A stretch of 64,000 bases of DNA from Hymenobacter mucosus. Lineage in GTDB: Bacteria; Bacteroidota; Bacteroidia; Cytophagales; Hymenobacteraceae. The stretch lies in the NCBI RefSeq assembly GCF_900188255.1, contig NZ_FZNS01000003.1:611280-675279 (forward strand). The letters are read 5' to 3'. Positions 32,697-42,326 of this stretch are shown in pieces (positions within the stretch are counted from its first letter, which is position 1; every line of letters starts with the position of its first letter). The notes beneath the pieces are model-generated. The model saw only the letters and a program-made list of their open reading frames with translations. It was not told where the DNA came from and ran no database searches. Position numbers and translations under genes: made by a program.

Positions 32697-33124
32697 GGTC
32701 CGGCGGGAGTAGTATAGTGAGCAATGGCCTCTGTACTGTCGTGGGCGCGCTGCACGGCCAGCTCTAAAATTCGACGGTTAAGCTCGGAGCGGTGGGCGCG
32801 GTAGAAGGTATACTCCTCCCGCGTGAACTGCCCGGTTATCAGGCCTACTATAGTGTAGCGCAGCTTAGTATTGCGGCCAAGTAGCTCCCCAATCAGGCGT
32901 TGCTGCTCAGTGCGGTGCGCAAGCAGAAATGGCACGTGATGGTCGCTTAGAAAGTCGGCTACGGCAGCTAGCACGTGCTCATGCTGGAGCTTAAGCACCG
33001 GGCGCAGGGTGCGGTGCAGAAAGTTTGCAGCGGTGGGCTCTGCCGATAAGGTAGCCTCCACGGTAGGGCGTAAGGCTAGGCGGGCAGTGGCATGAGGATC
33101 GTCGATGGGGGTAGCAGATGGCAT
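32693..33124 (-). CDS. Helical hypothetical protein coupled to the J-protein
   Basis: The start ATG at 33124 is preferred over the longer frame to 33187, because the latter runs into a terminator of the upstream gene at 33180-33209. The 143-residue protein is mostly helical and charged (PVLKLQHEHVLAAVADFLSD, then REEYTFYRAHRSELNRRILE). I do not recognise it. Its overlap with the J-protein gene suggests that the two act together, perhaps as client or adaptor; this is inference from gene order. Confidence 0.7.
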   Translation of the reverse strand: MPSATPIDDPHATARLALRPTVEATLSAEPTAANFLHRTLRPVLKLQHEHVLAAVADFLSDHHVPFLLAHRTEQQRLIGELLGRNTKLRYTIVGLITGQFTREEYTFYRAHRSELNRRILELAVQRAHDSTEAIAHYTTPAGP

Positions 33125-33179
33125 ACGGAGCAGGTAGGAAAGGCCCAGTGGGACGGACCAGCAAACACAATACAAGAAG

Positions 33180-33209
33180 AAGCCCACTAGATCAAGACCT
33201 AGTGGGCTT
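33180..33209. terminator. Hairpin terminator of the M36 peptidase gene
   Basis: AAGCCCACTAG (33180-33190) pairs with CTAGTGGGCTT (33199-33209). On the minus strand it follows the peptidase stop by about 50 bases and is trailed by CTTCTTGT. Confidence 0.75.
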
Positions 33210-33261
33210 GGTACGGCCCAGTAGGCACTCTAGCACCAACAGCTAGGGCGCCGAGGGCTGC

Positions 33262-35946
33262 TTAGTGTTGTACCGCTACTTTCTTCGTAATGTTTCCTTG
33301 TGAGGTAGTTAGGCGCACAATGTACACACCGGCTGCTAGGTTGGCGGTGTTCAGCGTTACGCCCTCTTGTTGTAGGCGAGCGGCTGCTACCTGTTCGGTG
33401 TGCACAGTTTGGCCCAGCAACGTTACGACGCTGATCTGCACCGGCGCCGAACTGCTGATCTGCGTCCGCACCACTACTTGGTTGTTGGCTGGGTTAGGGT
33501 ACACCTCCAGCAGTTCCCCGCTGAGTTGCTTTTGCGTGCTCAAAACCGCTGGCATATCGTAGGCTACTACCTGATCAGACACACTGGTACTCAGGCCTTG
33601 AGTGGCACTGACTCCCATACCGCGGCGGGCGAATACGCTCCAGATCAACGCGGAGTTGGCCCCCTGATTATTGAGGGTATCAGCTTTCAGAATAGCATTG
33701 CGGCCGTCGATGAAGCCAGGTGTGCACTTCTGCAGCTTCAAGCCATCCAGCACCAACTGCAGGCAGATGTTATTACCTCCGGTCGAGGCTTTCATATCTG
33801 CATTGTACCCGTACCGGCCAATTAAGGCCCAGTTCAAGTCCCAAAGCGTAGCCGCCCACACTTCTCCCACGTCGTGGGTTTCAGCGTATTGCCCCTCGCC
33901 CGTACCAAGGAAAGCATACGTATGGTTGTTAACGGCAAAGTTGGTTGTGTAGAGCTTGCGGCGGATGCCGGTGCCGGTGGGTGTTTGGAAGGCTACGTAT
34001 GTGCCGATGCCGCGGGGCGTAGTGCCCACGTCGCCGGGCTTGGTAGTCATCCACAGGCCAAAGAAGTCGCTCCAGCCTTCTCCCATGGTCTCATAGCCGG
34101 TAGTGTTGGGCAGGCAGCCTGAGTTGGCCGCTCCCCCCGTGAGGCGGGTAGAAATACCGTGACCATATTCGTGGGTAATAATGCCGTTATCGAAGTCGCC
34201 GTCGCGGTAGTAAACTGTACTAGAAGCTGATAAGGACACGGTTTGGCCAGCGTCAAGGGCCGCCTTCAGCCGGTCGCCATCCGCTTTCGTGATGAAAATG
34301 GATGGAATGCGGAGCCCTACCGTATCGGCCGCTACAGTAGAGCCCATGTTCACGAGCGTGGTTGTATTGGGTATGCTGTCCATCATGACTACCATTTTGG
34401 CCCCGGCATTCTGGGCGTTCCTGATCTTCACAGCGAAGTTGCACTTGCCCCGCTGAATGAGGGCAATCTTACCACTGATGGCCGCCGCGTTTACCAGGGG
34501 CGCATTGCAGCCCCGAATAGGCTTGGCCGAGCCATCATCTACCGCCACTAGATTGCCCGTGATGGGGCCTACTGCTGATATCCGGCGGCCCAAAGAGCCT
34601 TCTAATGCAGTGAGTGGCCCGGCTAAGGAAGCAGGGGCCGTAATTTGAATGCTCTTGCTCTCCGCCGTCCACAGAAACATTTGCATGCGCGGGCGGCTGC
34701 CTTCTACCGGAGTAGAGAAGTTTGCATTGTTGAGGCGAACAGGTGAAGCCGAAGCGCCGTCCTGCGCTTCAGCCTGCACGGCATCGGCGCCGGCACCGCG
34801 GTTAGTATAGTTCTTCACCTGGAAGTTGCCGCTCACTTCATCGAAGCCCTTGTAGGCCATCACGTCGTGAATCATATTGTTCCAGTAGAACAAGTTGACT
34901 ACGGCCAAATTCAGGTTACTTGTGGGAGCAGTCGTCAGCCCATTCGTAAAGGCGAAATCAAATTCCAGGTTGGCCCCCCCATCGGGGCTAATGCTGGTGC
35001 CGGTGGTGTACGCGTTGCGGTTTGGGCGGTCGTCGTAGGCATTCACATTGTTGCCGCTGGTGCGGGTGAACTCTGCCCCCGTTACTCCATCCGTATCGTG
35101 CCAGCCGTAGGGCGATACCAGTGGGTCGGCAGGGTTTACAACCACTTGGCGGGTGCCATGATCAGGGCTTTCTGCCGGCACGGCCCACACGTTGTAGCTG
35201 TTGGGCGCGTTTACTTTATTGGCCGTAGTGGCCGGAGTGGGGGCGCTGGCCGCAGCAAACTGTGCCGACTGGTGTAGGGGCACAAAGCGCAGGCTTTCCG
35301 AAACGGTGTAGTCCGTTTTGTCGAGCAGGGTGCCAGTGGCTGCGTCTACTCGCACGTTCCAGTAATGCTCACCGTCCAGCGGAGCCAGCGTAACGTCCCA
35401 AGCCAGGGGCATGGAGCCGTTGGCCAGGGGCTGGTACATAAGCTTCACCAGAATATTGTCGAGGGAAATGCCTGCCTCGTTGAACACAATACCCGTGGCA
35501 GCAGTACCAGCCTGCACCACTCGTAGGCTGCGCGGAGCCGGCATGCCCAAGGCGCGGGCAGCGGCAGCTACTGCCTGCTCGGCTGAAAGTGCTGGCGCCG
35601 TCGTGCGCGCAGCAGTAGCCACCGCTGGCACAAAGTTGCTAGACATACTCACTACCTTGCCCGCCGCTGTCAAATGCACGTCGGCTACGGCACCCGATAC
35701 CTCTATGCCGGCGTGGCGCTGGCGCAAGTACAGGTGCGTAACGCCATTGTGCGCATCAGTATGCTGGCTGGTAACCACCGGATTGGTCACATCTTGCTCT
35801 CCCAGCCCATACGCCGCCCGACGGGCTTGCAATACTTGGATGGCCCGATTGAAGGGTGCTTGTTGGGCAGTTGCTATGGCTGGGATGACCAGGCTAGCAG
35901 CGAAAAGTAAGGCCCGGGCGGCGGGCTTAGAAGCGACTAGGTGCAT
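33262..35946 (-). CDS. Secreted M36 (fungalysin) metallopeptidase with PA and type IX sorting domains
   Basis: The ATG at 35946 gives 894 residues with a Sec signal peptide (ALLFAASLVIPAIATAQ). Residues about 45-215 are an FTP-type propeptide. The peptidase domain has HEYGH (about 592-596) with the downstream GEGWSDFF glutamate, so the zinc site is complete. A PA domain (about 455-575; SGKIALIQRGKCNFAVKIRN) is inserted before the active site. The C-terminus is a type IX sorting domain (LEVYPNPANNQVVV ending KKVAVQH). It is probably a secreted, broad-specificity protease for nutrient peptides. Confidence 0.94.
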   Translation of the reverse strand: MHLVASKPAARALLFAASLVIPAIATAQQAPFNRAIQVLQARRAAYGLGEQDVTNPVVTSQHTDAHNGVTHLYLRQRHAGIEVSGAVADVHLTAAGKVVSMSSNFVPAVATAARTTAPALSAEQAVAAAARALGMPAPRSLRVVQAGTAATGIVFNEAGISLDNILVKLMYQPLANGSMPLAWDVTLAPLDGEHYWNVRVDAATGTLLDKTDYTVSESLRFVPLHQSAQFAAASAPTPATTANKVNAPNSYNVWAVPAESPDHGTRQVVVNPADPLVSPYGWHDTDGVTGAEFTRTSGNNVNAYDDRPNRNAYTTGTSISPDGGANLEFDFAFTNGLTTAPTSNLNLAVVNLFYWNNMIHDVMAYKGFDEVSGNFQVKNYTNRGAGADAVQAEAQDGASASPVRLNNANFSTPVEGSRPRMQMFLWTAESKSIQITAPASLAGPLTALEGSLGRRISAVGPITGNLVAVDDGSAKPIRGCNAPLVNAAAISGKIALIQRGKCNFAVKIRNAQNAGAKMVVMMDSIPNTTTLVNMGSTVAADTVGLRIPSIFITKADGDRLKAALDAGQTVSLSASSTVYYRDGDFDNGIITHEYGHGISTRLTGGAANSGCLPNTTGYETMGEGWSDFFGLWMTTKPGDVGTTPRGIGTYVAFQTPTGTGIRRKLYTTNFAVNNHTYAFLGTGEGQYAETHDVGEVWAATLWDLNWALIGRYGYNADMKASTGGNNICLQLVLDGLKLQKCTPGFIDGRNAILKADTLNNQGANSALIWSVFARRGMGVSATQGLSTSVSDQVVAYDMPAVLSTQKQLSGELLEVYPNPANNQVVVRTQISSSAPVQISVVTLLGQTVHTEQVAAARLQQEGVTLNTANLAAGVYIVRLTTSQGNITKKVAVQH

Positions 35947-35994
35947 CAAAGAGGCGCGGTAGAAGTAGTGAGTAAGCAGACCAGCAAAACAAAA

Positions 35995-36013
35995 GCCGCT
36001 CCAGCAGAGCGGC
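35995..36013 (-). terminator. Intrinsic terminator of the TrmH-family gene
   Basis: On the minus strand GCCGCTC and GAGCGGC pair around a 5-base loop, followed by TTTTGTTTT. It lies 63 bases past the methyltransferase stop. Confidence 0.85.
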
Positions 36014-36075
36014 CTGTTTCAAATTTACTGAGGAGTTGGCGATTTTCTTGCCTGATTTTCAATAGCAAGGCAGAT

Positions 36076-36621
36076 TTATTGTTGAGATGTAGCCCAGCCC
36101 GTTTTACTGATGAAATCCCAGAGCACTACCCCGGCTGCTACACTTACATTCAGGGAGTGCTTGGTTCCAAATTGTGGAATCTCCACGGCAGCATCACACA
36201 GCGCCAGCACCTCATCCTCTACGCCAAACACCTCATTGCCCATGACGAGGGCATACCGCCGCTGCGGGTCGGGCTGAAAGCCCGGTAGGGCGAGGCTGCT
36301 AGTCGTTTGCTCCACGGCAATGACCACGTACCCCGCCGCCTTGAGCTGGTGAATGGCCTCTACCGTAGTAGGCACGTACTCCCAGGTTACCGACTCGGTA
36401 CTGCCCAGGGCAGTCTTGGTGATTTCGCGTTGGGGAGGACGGCCGGTGATGCCGCAGAGCCAGATTTTTTCGAGGGCAAACGCATCGGCGGTGCGAAAAG
36501 CGGCCCCCACGTTGTGCAGGCTCCGCACATTGTCGAGCACCAGGCAGAGGGGGAATTTTTGCGTATTTTTGAAGTCTGCCACCGTCAGCCGGTTCAGCTC
36601 TTCCATAGAGAGTTTGCGCAT
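36076..36621 (-). CDS. TrmH (SpoU) family RNA methyltransferase
   Basis: The start ATG at 36621 gives 181 residues; the longer frame lies within the mutS leader. All three SPOUT knot motifs are present: NVRSLHNVGAAFRTADAF, ALVMGNEVFGVEDEVL and IPQFGTKHSLNVSVAAGVVL. It would methylate a ribose 2'-OH in tRNA or rRNA; the target is not clear from sequence. It is divergent from mutS, 172 bases away. A -7 element ends only four bases before its ATG, so the transcript may be leaderless or start at the internal Met at 36606. Confidence 0.92.
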   Translation of the reverse strand: MRKLSMEELNRLTVADFKNTQKFPLCLVLDNVRSLHNVGAAFRTADAFALEKIWLCGITGRPPQREITKTALGSTESVTWEYVPTTVEAIHQLKAAGYVVIAVEQTTSSLALPGFQPDPQRRYALVMGNEVFGVEDEVLALCDAAVEIPQFGTKHSLNVSVAAGVVLWDFISKTGWATSQQ

Positions 36622-36625
36622 CCTG

Positions 36626-36633
36626 CAAAGGTA
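36626..36633 (-). promoter_or_regulatory. TAnnTTTG -7 element overlapping the TrmH gene start
   Basis: The minus-strand TACCTTTG ends 4 bases before the assigned ATG. If it is used, the transcript starts at or just after this ATG. Confidence 0.35.
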
Positions 36634-36793
36634 GGAACGCGTCTGCATGCTGCGGCTGTTGGGCTCAATACTGAATGGGGGGAAACGCCGCGCGAAGCTC
36701 CAGCTTCGGGCCCGGCAGCCAGTAGTGCTGCTGCGCCTGCACCCCGCATTCCACGTTACGCGCCGCTGGAGCGACGCGCTACTTTTCTTGCTA

Positions 36794-39568
36794 GTGAAAA
36801 CGAAAGTCGCTGATCCTACGAAAAAGCCCATCCGCACGCACGGCTCTCTCGGTCCCGCCCCCGTGATTGATACGCCGCTGATGAAGCAGTACTACCAACT
36901 CAAGCAGGCCCACCCTGGTGCCGTGCTCCTGTTTCGGGTGGGCGACTTCTACGAAACCTTTGGCGAGGATGCCGTCACGGCTTCCCGCATCCTCGATATT
37001 ACGCTCACCAAACGCGGGGCCGGCACCGCCGCCGAAACGCCGCTAGCGGGCTTTCCGCATCACGCCCTCGATACCTACCTGCCCAAGCTGGTGCGAGCGG
37101 GGCAGCGCGTGGCCATCTGCGACCAGCTGGAAGACCCCAAGCAAGCCAAGGGGCTAGTAAAGCGCGGTATCACGGAGCTGGTCACGCCCGGCGTGAGCCT
37201 GCACGACAACGTGCTGGAGCGCAAGAGCAACAACTACCTCTGCGCCGTGCATTTTGGCAAGCAGGACGCGGGCATTAGCTTCCTTGATATCAGCACGGGC
37301 GAGTTTTTGGTGGCTCAGGGTACCCTGGAGTACCTCGGCAAGCTGCTCCAAAATTTTCAGCCGGCCGAAGTGCTGTTCTGTAAGAAAAGCCGCCGGGAGT
37401 TTGAGGAGCAATTCGGGCCCGACTACTGCCACTTCGCCCTGGATGAATGGGTGTTCGGGTTCGACTACTGCCACGATACGCTGACGCGCCACTTCAATAC
37501 TACCTCTCTCAAAGGCTATGGCATTGATGGCCTCCGGGAGGGTATCACGGCGGCTGGCTGCATTCTGCATTACCTCGCCGAAACCAAGCATACTGATGTG
37601 GGTCACATTGGCAGCATCGGGCGGCTTGAGGAAGATAAGTACGTGTGGCTCGACCGGTTCACGGTGCGCAACTTGGAGTTGGTGCATGCTCAGCACCCCG
37701 GCGGCGTGCCCCTTATCGACATCCTCGACCAAACCGTGACGCCCATGGGCGCCCGCCTGTTGCGTAAGTGGGTAGTGCTACCACTGAAGGAGCCCGCTCA
37801 AATTCAGCGCCGCCTAGATACCGTGGAGGCCCTGCTCCACGATACAGAGCTACTGGGTAATCTGCTTCAGAATCTGCGTCAGATCAATGACTTGGAGCGC
37901 TTGATTTCCAAGGTAGCGGTGCGCCGCATCAACCCCCGCGAGCTGCTTCAGCTGGCGCGGGCTTTAGAAGCTATTGCCCCCATGCGCGAGCAACTGGCCA
38001 GTTCTGGTGTGCGGGCCCTGCAAAAGCTAGCCGACCAGCTCAACCCCTGCGCCGCGCTCCGAGACGAGATTGTGGCTAAAATCAAGACCGATGCGCCGTT
38101 GCTTACAAACCAGGGCGGGGTGCTGAATGATGGCGTGGATAAAGAGCTGGACGAGCTACGTAGTATGGCCTTCTCGGGCAAAGACTACCTGTTTCAGATG
38201 CAGCAGCGGGCCATTCAGGAAACGGGTATCAGCTCCCTGAAGGTGGCCTACAATAAGGTGTTCGGCTACTACCTTGAAGTGACCAATGCGCATAAGGACA
38301 AGGTGCCTACTACCTGGATTCGGAAGCAAACCTTGGTGAATGCCGAGCGCTACATTACGGAGGAGCTGAAAACCTACGAGGAGAAGATTCTGCACGCAGA
38401 GGAGCGCCTGTTTGTCATCGAGCAGAATATTTACAACGACTTGGTGCTGTTTGCCGCCGAGTACGTTGCCCAGATTCAGCAGAATGCCCGTGCCATTGGC
38501 GTAACAGACTGCCTCGCTTCTTTTGCTGCCACGGCCCGCCAACACCGCTATGTGAAGCCCATCGTGAATGATGGCACCTTGCTTGACATCACGGCCGGGC
38601 GCCATCCAGTTATTGAGCGTCAGCTACCGCCTGGTGAAGCCTACATCCCCAACGACATCCGCCTCGATCAGGAAGATCAGCAGATAGTAGTTATTACGGG
38701 ACCTAACATGGCCGGCAAATCTGCCTTGCTGCGCCAAACAGCCCTGATTGTACTATTAGCCCAAATAGGGTCCTTTGTACCAGCCGACGCGGCTACCATT
38801 GGTGTTATCGACAAGATATTCACCCGCGTAGGGGCTTCTGATAACCTAAGTAAGGGCGAAAGCACCTTTATGGTGGAGATGACCGAGACGGCCAGCATCC
38901 TCAACAACCTCTCCGACCGGAGCCTGGTACTGATGGATGAAATTGGGCGCGGCACCAGCACCTACGATGGTATTAGTATTGCCTGGGCCATTGTGGAGCA
39001 CCTGCACAACTCGCCCAAGGCCCGCGCCAAAACGCTGTTTGCTACCCATTATCACGAGCTGAACCAGCTAGCGGAAGACTGCCACCGCGTACGCAACTAC
39101 AACGTGGCCGTAAAGGAAGCCGATGGCCGCATTCTATTTCTGCGTAAGCTGCAAGAGGGTGGCTCCGAGCACTCCTTTGGCATTCACGTAGCCCGCATGG
39201 CTGGTATGCCTACCTCGGTGGTATTGCGGGCCAATGAAATCATGCACCACTTGGAGCAGGAGCGCACCAGCGCTAGCCTCGATACGGAAGCTCCCACCGA
39301 GTTCGACGAAGTGCTGGCTGGCCTCGACGTAAAGCCGAGCGGGCCGGGAGTTACCACAGACCACTTTGCGCGCGGACCTAAGGCCCAGCCTGCGGCTGCC
39401 ATGCACTCGGCCCCGCGCCCTAGCCTGCAGCTAAGCATGTTCGAGCCTGCCGACCCCGCTCTGGAACGGCTCCGCGAACTACTCGACAAGCTAGATGTAA
39501 ACACGCTCACCCCAATCGAGGCGTTGCTAAAGCTGAACGAGCTAAAGCTAGCGGCCAGTAGCAAGTAG
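36794..39568 (+). CDS. mutS: DNA mismatch repair protein MutS
   Basis: MutS recognises mismatches and, with ATP, recruits MutL. The protein has the mismatch-reading Phe-x-Glu (GDFYETF, Phe52 and Glu54 counting from GTG 36794), Walker [12 protein letters not shown], Walker [17 protein letters not shown], and [11 protein letters not shown]. Domain order and length are normal (924 residues). No ATG lies upstream of the conserved core in frame before residue 30, so the GTG at 36794 (giving [11 protein letters not shown]) is the best start. The longer frame from 36647 would overlap the divergent promoter. A hairpin follows the stop. Confidence 0.96.
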   Translation: MKTKVADPTKKPIRTHGSLGPAPVIDTPLMKQYYQLKQAHPGAVLLFRVGDFYETFGEDAVTASRILDITLTKRGAGTAAETPLAGFPHHALDTYLPKLVRAGQRVAICDQLEDPKQAKGLVKRGITELVTPGVSLHDNVLERKSNNYLCAVHFGKQDAGISFLDISTGEFLVAQGTLEYLGKLLQNFQPAEVLFCKKSRREFEEQFGPDYCHFALDEWVFGFDYCHDTLTRHFNTTSLKGYGIDGLREGITAAGCILHYLAETKHTDVGHIGSIGRLEEDKYVWLDRFTVRNLELVHAQHPGGVPLIDILDQTVTPMGARLLRKWVVLPLKEPAQIQRRLDTVEALLHDTELLGNLLQNLRQINDLERLISKVAVRRINPRELLQLARALEAIAPMREQLASSGVRALQKLADQLNPCAALRDEIVAKIKTDAPLLTNQGGVLNDGVDKELDELRSMAFSGKDYLFQMQQRAIQETGISSLKVAYNKVFGYYLEVTNAHKDKVPTTWIRKQTLVNAERYITEELKTYEEKILHAEERLFVIEQNIYNDLVLFAAEYVAQIQQNARAIGVTDCLASFAATARQHRYVKPIVNDGTLLDITAGRHPVIERQLPPGEAYIPNDIRLDQEDQQIVVITGPNMAGKSALLRQTALIVLLAQIGSFVPADAATIGVIDKIFTRVGASDNLSKGESTFMVEMTETASILNNLSDRSLVLMDEIGRGTSTYDGISIAWAIVEHLHNSPKARAKTLFATHYHELNQLAEDCHRVRNYNVAVKEADGRILFLRKLQEGGSEHSFGIHVARMAGMPTSVVLRANEIMHHLEQERTSASLDTEAPTEFDEVLAGLDVKPSGPGVTTDHFARGPKAQPAAAMHSAPRPSLQLSMFEPADPALERLRELLDKLDVNTLTPIEALLKLNELKLAASSK

Positions 39569-39577
39569 CATCGTATG

Positions 39578-39636
39578 CCCCGCCTTTCAGCAGCTACGGA
39601 GTGATTTTTACCAGTCCTAGCTACCAAAAGGCGGGG
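39578..39636. terminator. Hairpin after mutS
   Basis: CCCCGCCTTT (wrapping 39578-39587) pairs with AAAGGCGGGG (39627-39636), followed by TTGTT. A loop of about 39 bases makes it weaker than others here. Confidence 0.5.
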
Positions 39637-39773
39637 TTGTTATGAGCGCAGAAGAGCTTGCAACTAGTAGGAGACTGTACCAAACTCCTTTTTTGATGAA
39701 AATTTTTCTCCCTGAAAATCAGTCAAAAAGGGCATGGTAGGAAAGTAAAAGCAGTTTTTTTTAGGGACAGCTC

Positions 39774-39803
39774 TTGACACTGAGGATTCTTGTAGTACCT
39801 TTG
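39774..39803 (+). promoter_or_regulatory. Promoter of tRNA-Gly
   Basis: TTG at 39774-39776 and TACCTTTG at 39796-39803 are 19 bases apart, matching the Bacteroidetes TTG/TAnnTTTG consensus. The tRNA starts 37 bases downstream. Confidence 0.65.
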
Positions 39804-39839
39804 TCACATCAAAACGCCACTACGGCGCCAAGATCGAAA

Positions 39840-39915
39840 GCGAGAGTAGCTCAGTTGGTAGAGCGCGACCTTGCCAAGGTCGAGGTCGCGAGTTCGAACC
39901 TCGTCTCCCGCTCCA
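39840..39915 (+). tRNA. tRNA-Gly (anticodon GCC)
   Basis: The 76-base gene folds as a cloverleaf. The anticodon stem CGACC/GGTCG encloses the loop TTGCCAA, so the anticodon is GCC. The T arm contains GTTCGAACC and the CCA end is encoded. The acceptor stem pairs GCGAGAG with CTCCCGC and has one A-C mismatch at the fourth pair. A terminator follows at 39917-39944. Confidence 0.95.
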
Positions 39916-39916
39916 T

Positions 39917-39944
39917 AAAGACCCTGCCACATGGTAGGGTCTTT
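39917..39944 (+). terminator. Terminator after tRNA-Gly
   Basis: AAAGACCCTGCCA (39917-39929) pairs with TGGTAGGGTCTTT (39932-39944), with one G-T pair, and is followed by TGG. Confidence 0.8.
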
Positions 39945-40155
39945 TGGTTTATATAGCTGGCTCATTGGTCGCAGGTGAATCAGTTGCCACAGCTAGGCAC
40001 TGAGTTCTTGTAGCCATTAAGCTATTTGGCACCAAACGGAGGTGCTTCTAAGATAAATGCTGGTCTTAGGATGTGCCGTTTGGAGAATTTACAGTTACTT
40101 TGCCCACCTGTTGGGCGCGGTAGACTAGCTACCGCAGGAAGTAGACAGATATGCT

Positions 40156-40238
40156 GCCAGAGTGGTGTAATGGTAGCCACGAGGGACTTAAAATCCCTTG
40201 TCTTCACGGACGTACGGGTTCGAGTCCCGTCTCTGGTA
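40156..40238 (+). tRNA. tRNA-Leu (anticodon UAA)
   Basis: The 83-base gene has the acceptor stem GCCAGAG/CTCTGGT, an anticodon stem AGGGA/TCCCT around CTTAAAA (anticodon TAA) and a long class II variable arm, as expected for leucine. The discriminator is A40238. CCA is not encoded (CTA follows), so it would be added after transcription. A strong terminator follows. Confidence 0.95.
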
Positions 40239-40242
40239 CTAG

Positions 40243-40272
40243 GGGCTTCTACAGGTTGTAGAAGCCCTTTTT
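40243..40272 (+). terminator. Terminator after tRNA-Leu
   Basis: GGGCTTCTACA (40243-40253) pairs with TGTAGAAGCCC (40257-40267), followed by T5. Confidence 0.9.
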
Positions 40273-40420
40273 GTTGGGTTGGAGATGAGAGGCCCAGTAG
40301 TTTGCGCCTGACGTTCGTACTAGAACCACGCGCTTTTGCCTCGCGAAATAGAAACCGTGTACTGTCGGCACAAAATCCATCGTTTGGCTACCTTTAGCCT
40401 TCTTCCTTGATTCTGCGCGT

Positions 40421-41413
40421 ATGATGCCGCTTTCTTCCTCTACCCCAACCACCCCTCCCAACTACCAGCAGAAGATTAAGCAGGTTTTTGCCGAAGTAGG
40501 CAAGGTTGTCGTGGGCCAGCAGTACATGGTAGGGCGGCTCCTCATTGGGCTGTTTACCGGTGGGCATATCCTGCTAGAAGGTGTGCCAGGCCTAGCCAAG
40601 ACACTAACTATCAGTACCTTGTCTAAGGTGTTGCACTTGCACTTCCAACGGGTGCAGTTCACGCCGGACCTACTGCCTTCCGACCTAGTAGGCACTATGG
40701 TGTACAACCAGAACCAGTCGGAATTCGAGGTAAAGAAGGGGCCGATATTCGCCAACCTAGTGCTGGCCGATGAAGTGAACCGCTCCCCGGCTAAGGTGCA
40801 AAGCGCGCTGCTGGAAGCCATGCAGGAAAAACAGGTGACCATTGGGGAAACCACGTACCCGCTCGATCTGCCCTTTCTGGTGTTGGCCACCCAAAACCCC
40901 GTGGAGCAGGAGGGAACCTACCCCCTTCCAGAAGCCCAGGTAGACCGCTTTATGATGAAGGTTTTTGTGGACTACCTCAAGAAAACCGACGAGCTAGAAG
41001 TGATGCGCCGCATGGCCAACATGAGCTACGTGGGAGAGGTAAGCCCGATTTTGACGAAGGAAGACGTGTTTGGTATCCGCCAGGAAATTAATCAAGTGCA
41101 GATTTCGGAGACCCTAGAGAAGTACATAATTGAGCTGGTATTTGCCACCCGCCGCCCCGCCGACTACGACTTGCCGGAGTTTCAGCAGTACGTGCAGTTT
41201 GGAGTGAGCCCTCGCGCTAGCATTGCGCTGCACCGCGCCGCCAAAGCTGTAGCCTACTTGGATGAGCGCGACTACGTGTTGCCCGAGGATATCAAGGATG
41301 TAGCGGGCGACGTGCTCAACCACCGCATTCTGCTCACGTACGAAGCCGAAGCCGACGGTATTCGCACCCAGGACCTGATTGAAGCTATTTTGCGCAAAGT
41401 GCCGATTAGCTAA
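40421..41413 (+). CDS. MoxR family AAA+ ATPase
   Basis: The 330-residue protein has Walker A GVPGLAKT, the MoxR-specific FTPDLLPSDLVGTMVYNQ segment, Walker B LVLADEVNRSPAK, sensor 1 ATQNPVEQEGTYPLPEAQ and a C-terminal lid. MoxR proteins act as chaperones, usually with DUF58 and von Willebrand A-domain proteins encoded next door. None of those partners follow here, since the next gene is a methyltransferase, so they must be elsewhere or lost. A second Met at 40424 is an equally likely start. Confidence 0.93.
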   Translation: MMPLSSSTPTTPPNYQQKIKQVFAEVGKVVVGQQYMVGRLLIGLFTGGHILLEGVPGLAKTLTISTLSKVLHLHFQRVQFTPDLLPSDLVGTMVYNQNQSEFEVKKGPIFANLVLADEVNRSPAKVQSALLEAMQEKQVTIGETTYPLDLPFLVLATQNPVEQEGTYPLPEAQVDRFMMKVFVDYLKKTDELEVMRRMANMSYVGEVSPILTKEDVFGIRQEINQVQISETLEKYIIELVFATRRPADYDLPEFQQYVQFGVSPRASIALHRAAKAVAYLDERDYVLPEDIKDVAGDVLNHRILLTYEAEADGIRTQDLIEAILRKVPIS

Positions 41414-41433
41414 GCTAGGTAGTTCCTACCAAG

Positions 41434-42318
41434 GTGGCTCGGTTAGGCCATAAGGGGCCAGGGGCAAAGTGGCACATTTCCATTCTCACGATTCGTCTTC
41501 TCTGCTTGTCTCGACTTACCAAAACCCTTCGCGGCTTAGGAAGCCTAGTGCGCAACCCCTGGCTATTAAACCATGTGTTGGCGGCAGACACAGCTGCGTG
41601 GCAGCGTCGGGCGTTGCGGCATGCTTCCCAACGAGGAGTGACCCCCGATGGATTGCCGGTAGTGGCTTTGGCTCCGTTGCTACCAGCTCATGGAGAAACG
41701 GTACACCCTTTCGCGTTTCGGGACGGCGGCTCACTGCCAACGGACCTTGCATTGTTGCGAGGCCTGGCGCGCCAAATTCCCCAGTGCCGTTATTTTGAGA
41801 TTGGAACGTGGCGCGGCGAAAGTGCAGCTAACGTAGCTGCCGTGGCAGCTTCCGTGCACACCCTAAATTTATCGGCAGCCGAAATACGGGCACTGGGCCT
41901 ACCCGACCGATACGTGGAACTGCATGGATTCTTCTCCAAGCCCTTATCCAACGTAACGCACTTGCACGGGAACTCCGCTACGTTCGACTTTGCTACGTTG
42001 GGGCACTTCAACCTAATTTTTATCGATGGCGACCATGCGTACGACGCCGTGCGTACGGATACGCGCCGCGTTTTTGAGCACTTGGTGGGCCCGGATACGG
42101 TAGTGGTATGGCACGACGCTAATCGGCAGCCTGGCCAGCCCCGTTGGGAAGTCTTAGCCGGCATTGTAGACGGGCTGCCCGCAACGGCACGCGGCCAGTT
42201 GGTACAGGTTGAAAATACACTGTGTGCTCTTTACTCGCCCAAGCTCCTGCAAACGAAACAGCCTATGCCACTCGCGGACCCAACCCCGCATTTTGCTGTA
42301 ACGGTACAAGCGGTATAG
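41434..42318 (+). CDS. Class I SAM-dependent methyltransferase
   Basis: The 294-residue protein has a Rossmann-fold methyltransferase core with FEIGTWRGESAANVAAVA as the SAM-binding glycine motif and FNLIFIDGDHAYDAVRTDTR as the acidic post-I region. This fits Methyltransf_24-like enzymes that often modify sugars or lipids. The start is unsure: the frame opens at GTG 41434 and contains no ATG in the first 130 residues. Codons near 41506 or 41548 are alternatives. It is followed by two convergent glycan genes, which suggests, but does not prove, a shared pathway. Confidence 0.78.
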   Translation: MARLGHKGPGAKWHISILTIRLLCLSRLTKTLRGLGSLVRNPWLLNHVLAADTAAWQRRALRHASQRGVTPDGLPVVALAPLLPAHGETVHPFAFRDGGSLPTDLALLRGLARQIPQCRYFEIGTWRGESAANVAAVAASVHTLNLSAAEIRALGLPDRYVELHGFFSKPLSNVTHLHGNSATFDFATLGHFNLIFIDGDHAYDAVRTDTRRVFEHLVGPDTVVVWHDANRQPGQPRWEVLAGIVDGLPATARGQLVQVENTLCALYSPKLLQTKQPMPLADPTPHFAVTVQAV

Positions 42319-42326
42319 TGCGGAGG

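Noticed and set aside
32693..33187. A longer form of the helical protein upstream of the J-protein
   Set aside because: The extra codons cross a terminator hairpin of the upstream gene, so the ATG at 33124 is preferred.
36647..36793. An N-terminal extension of MutS
   Set aside because: It would overlap the divergent TrmH start region and has an arginine-rich composition unlike MutS.
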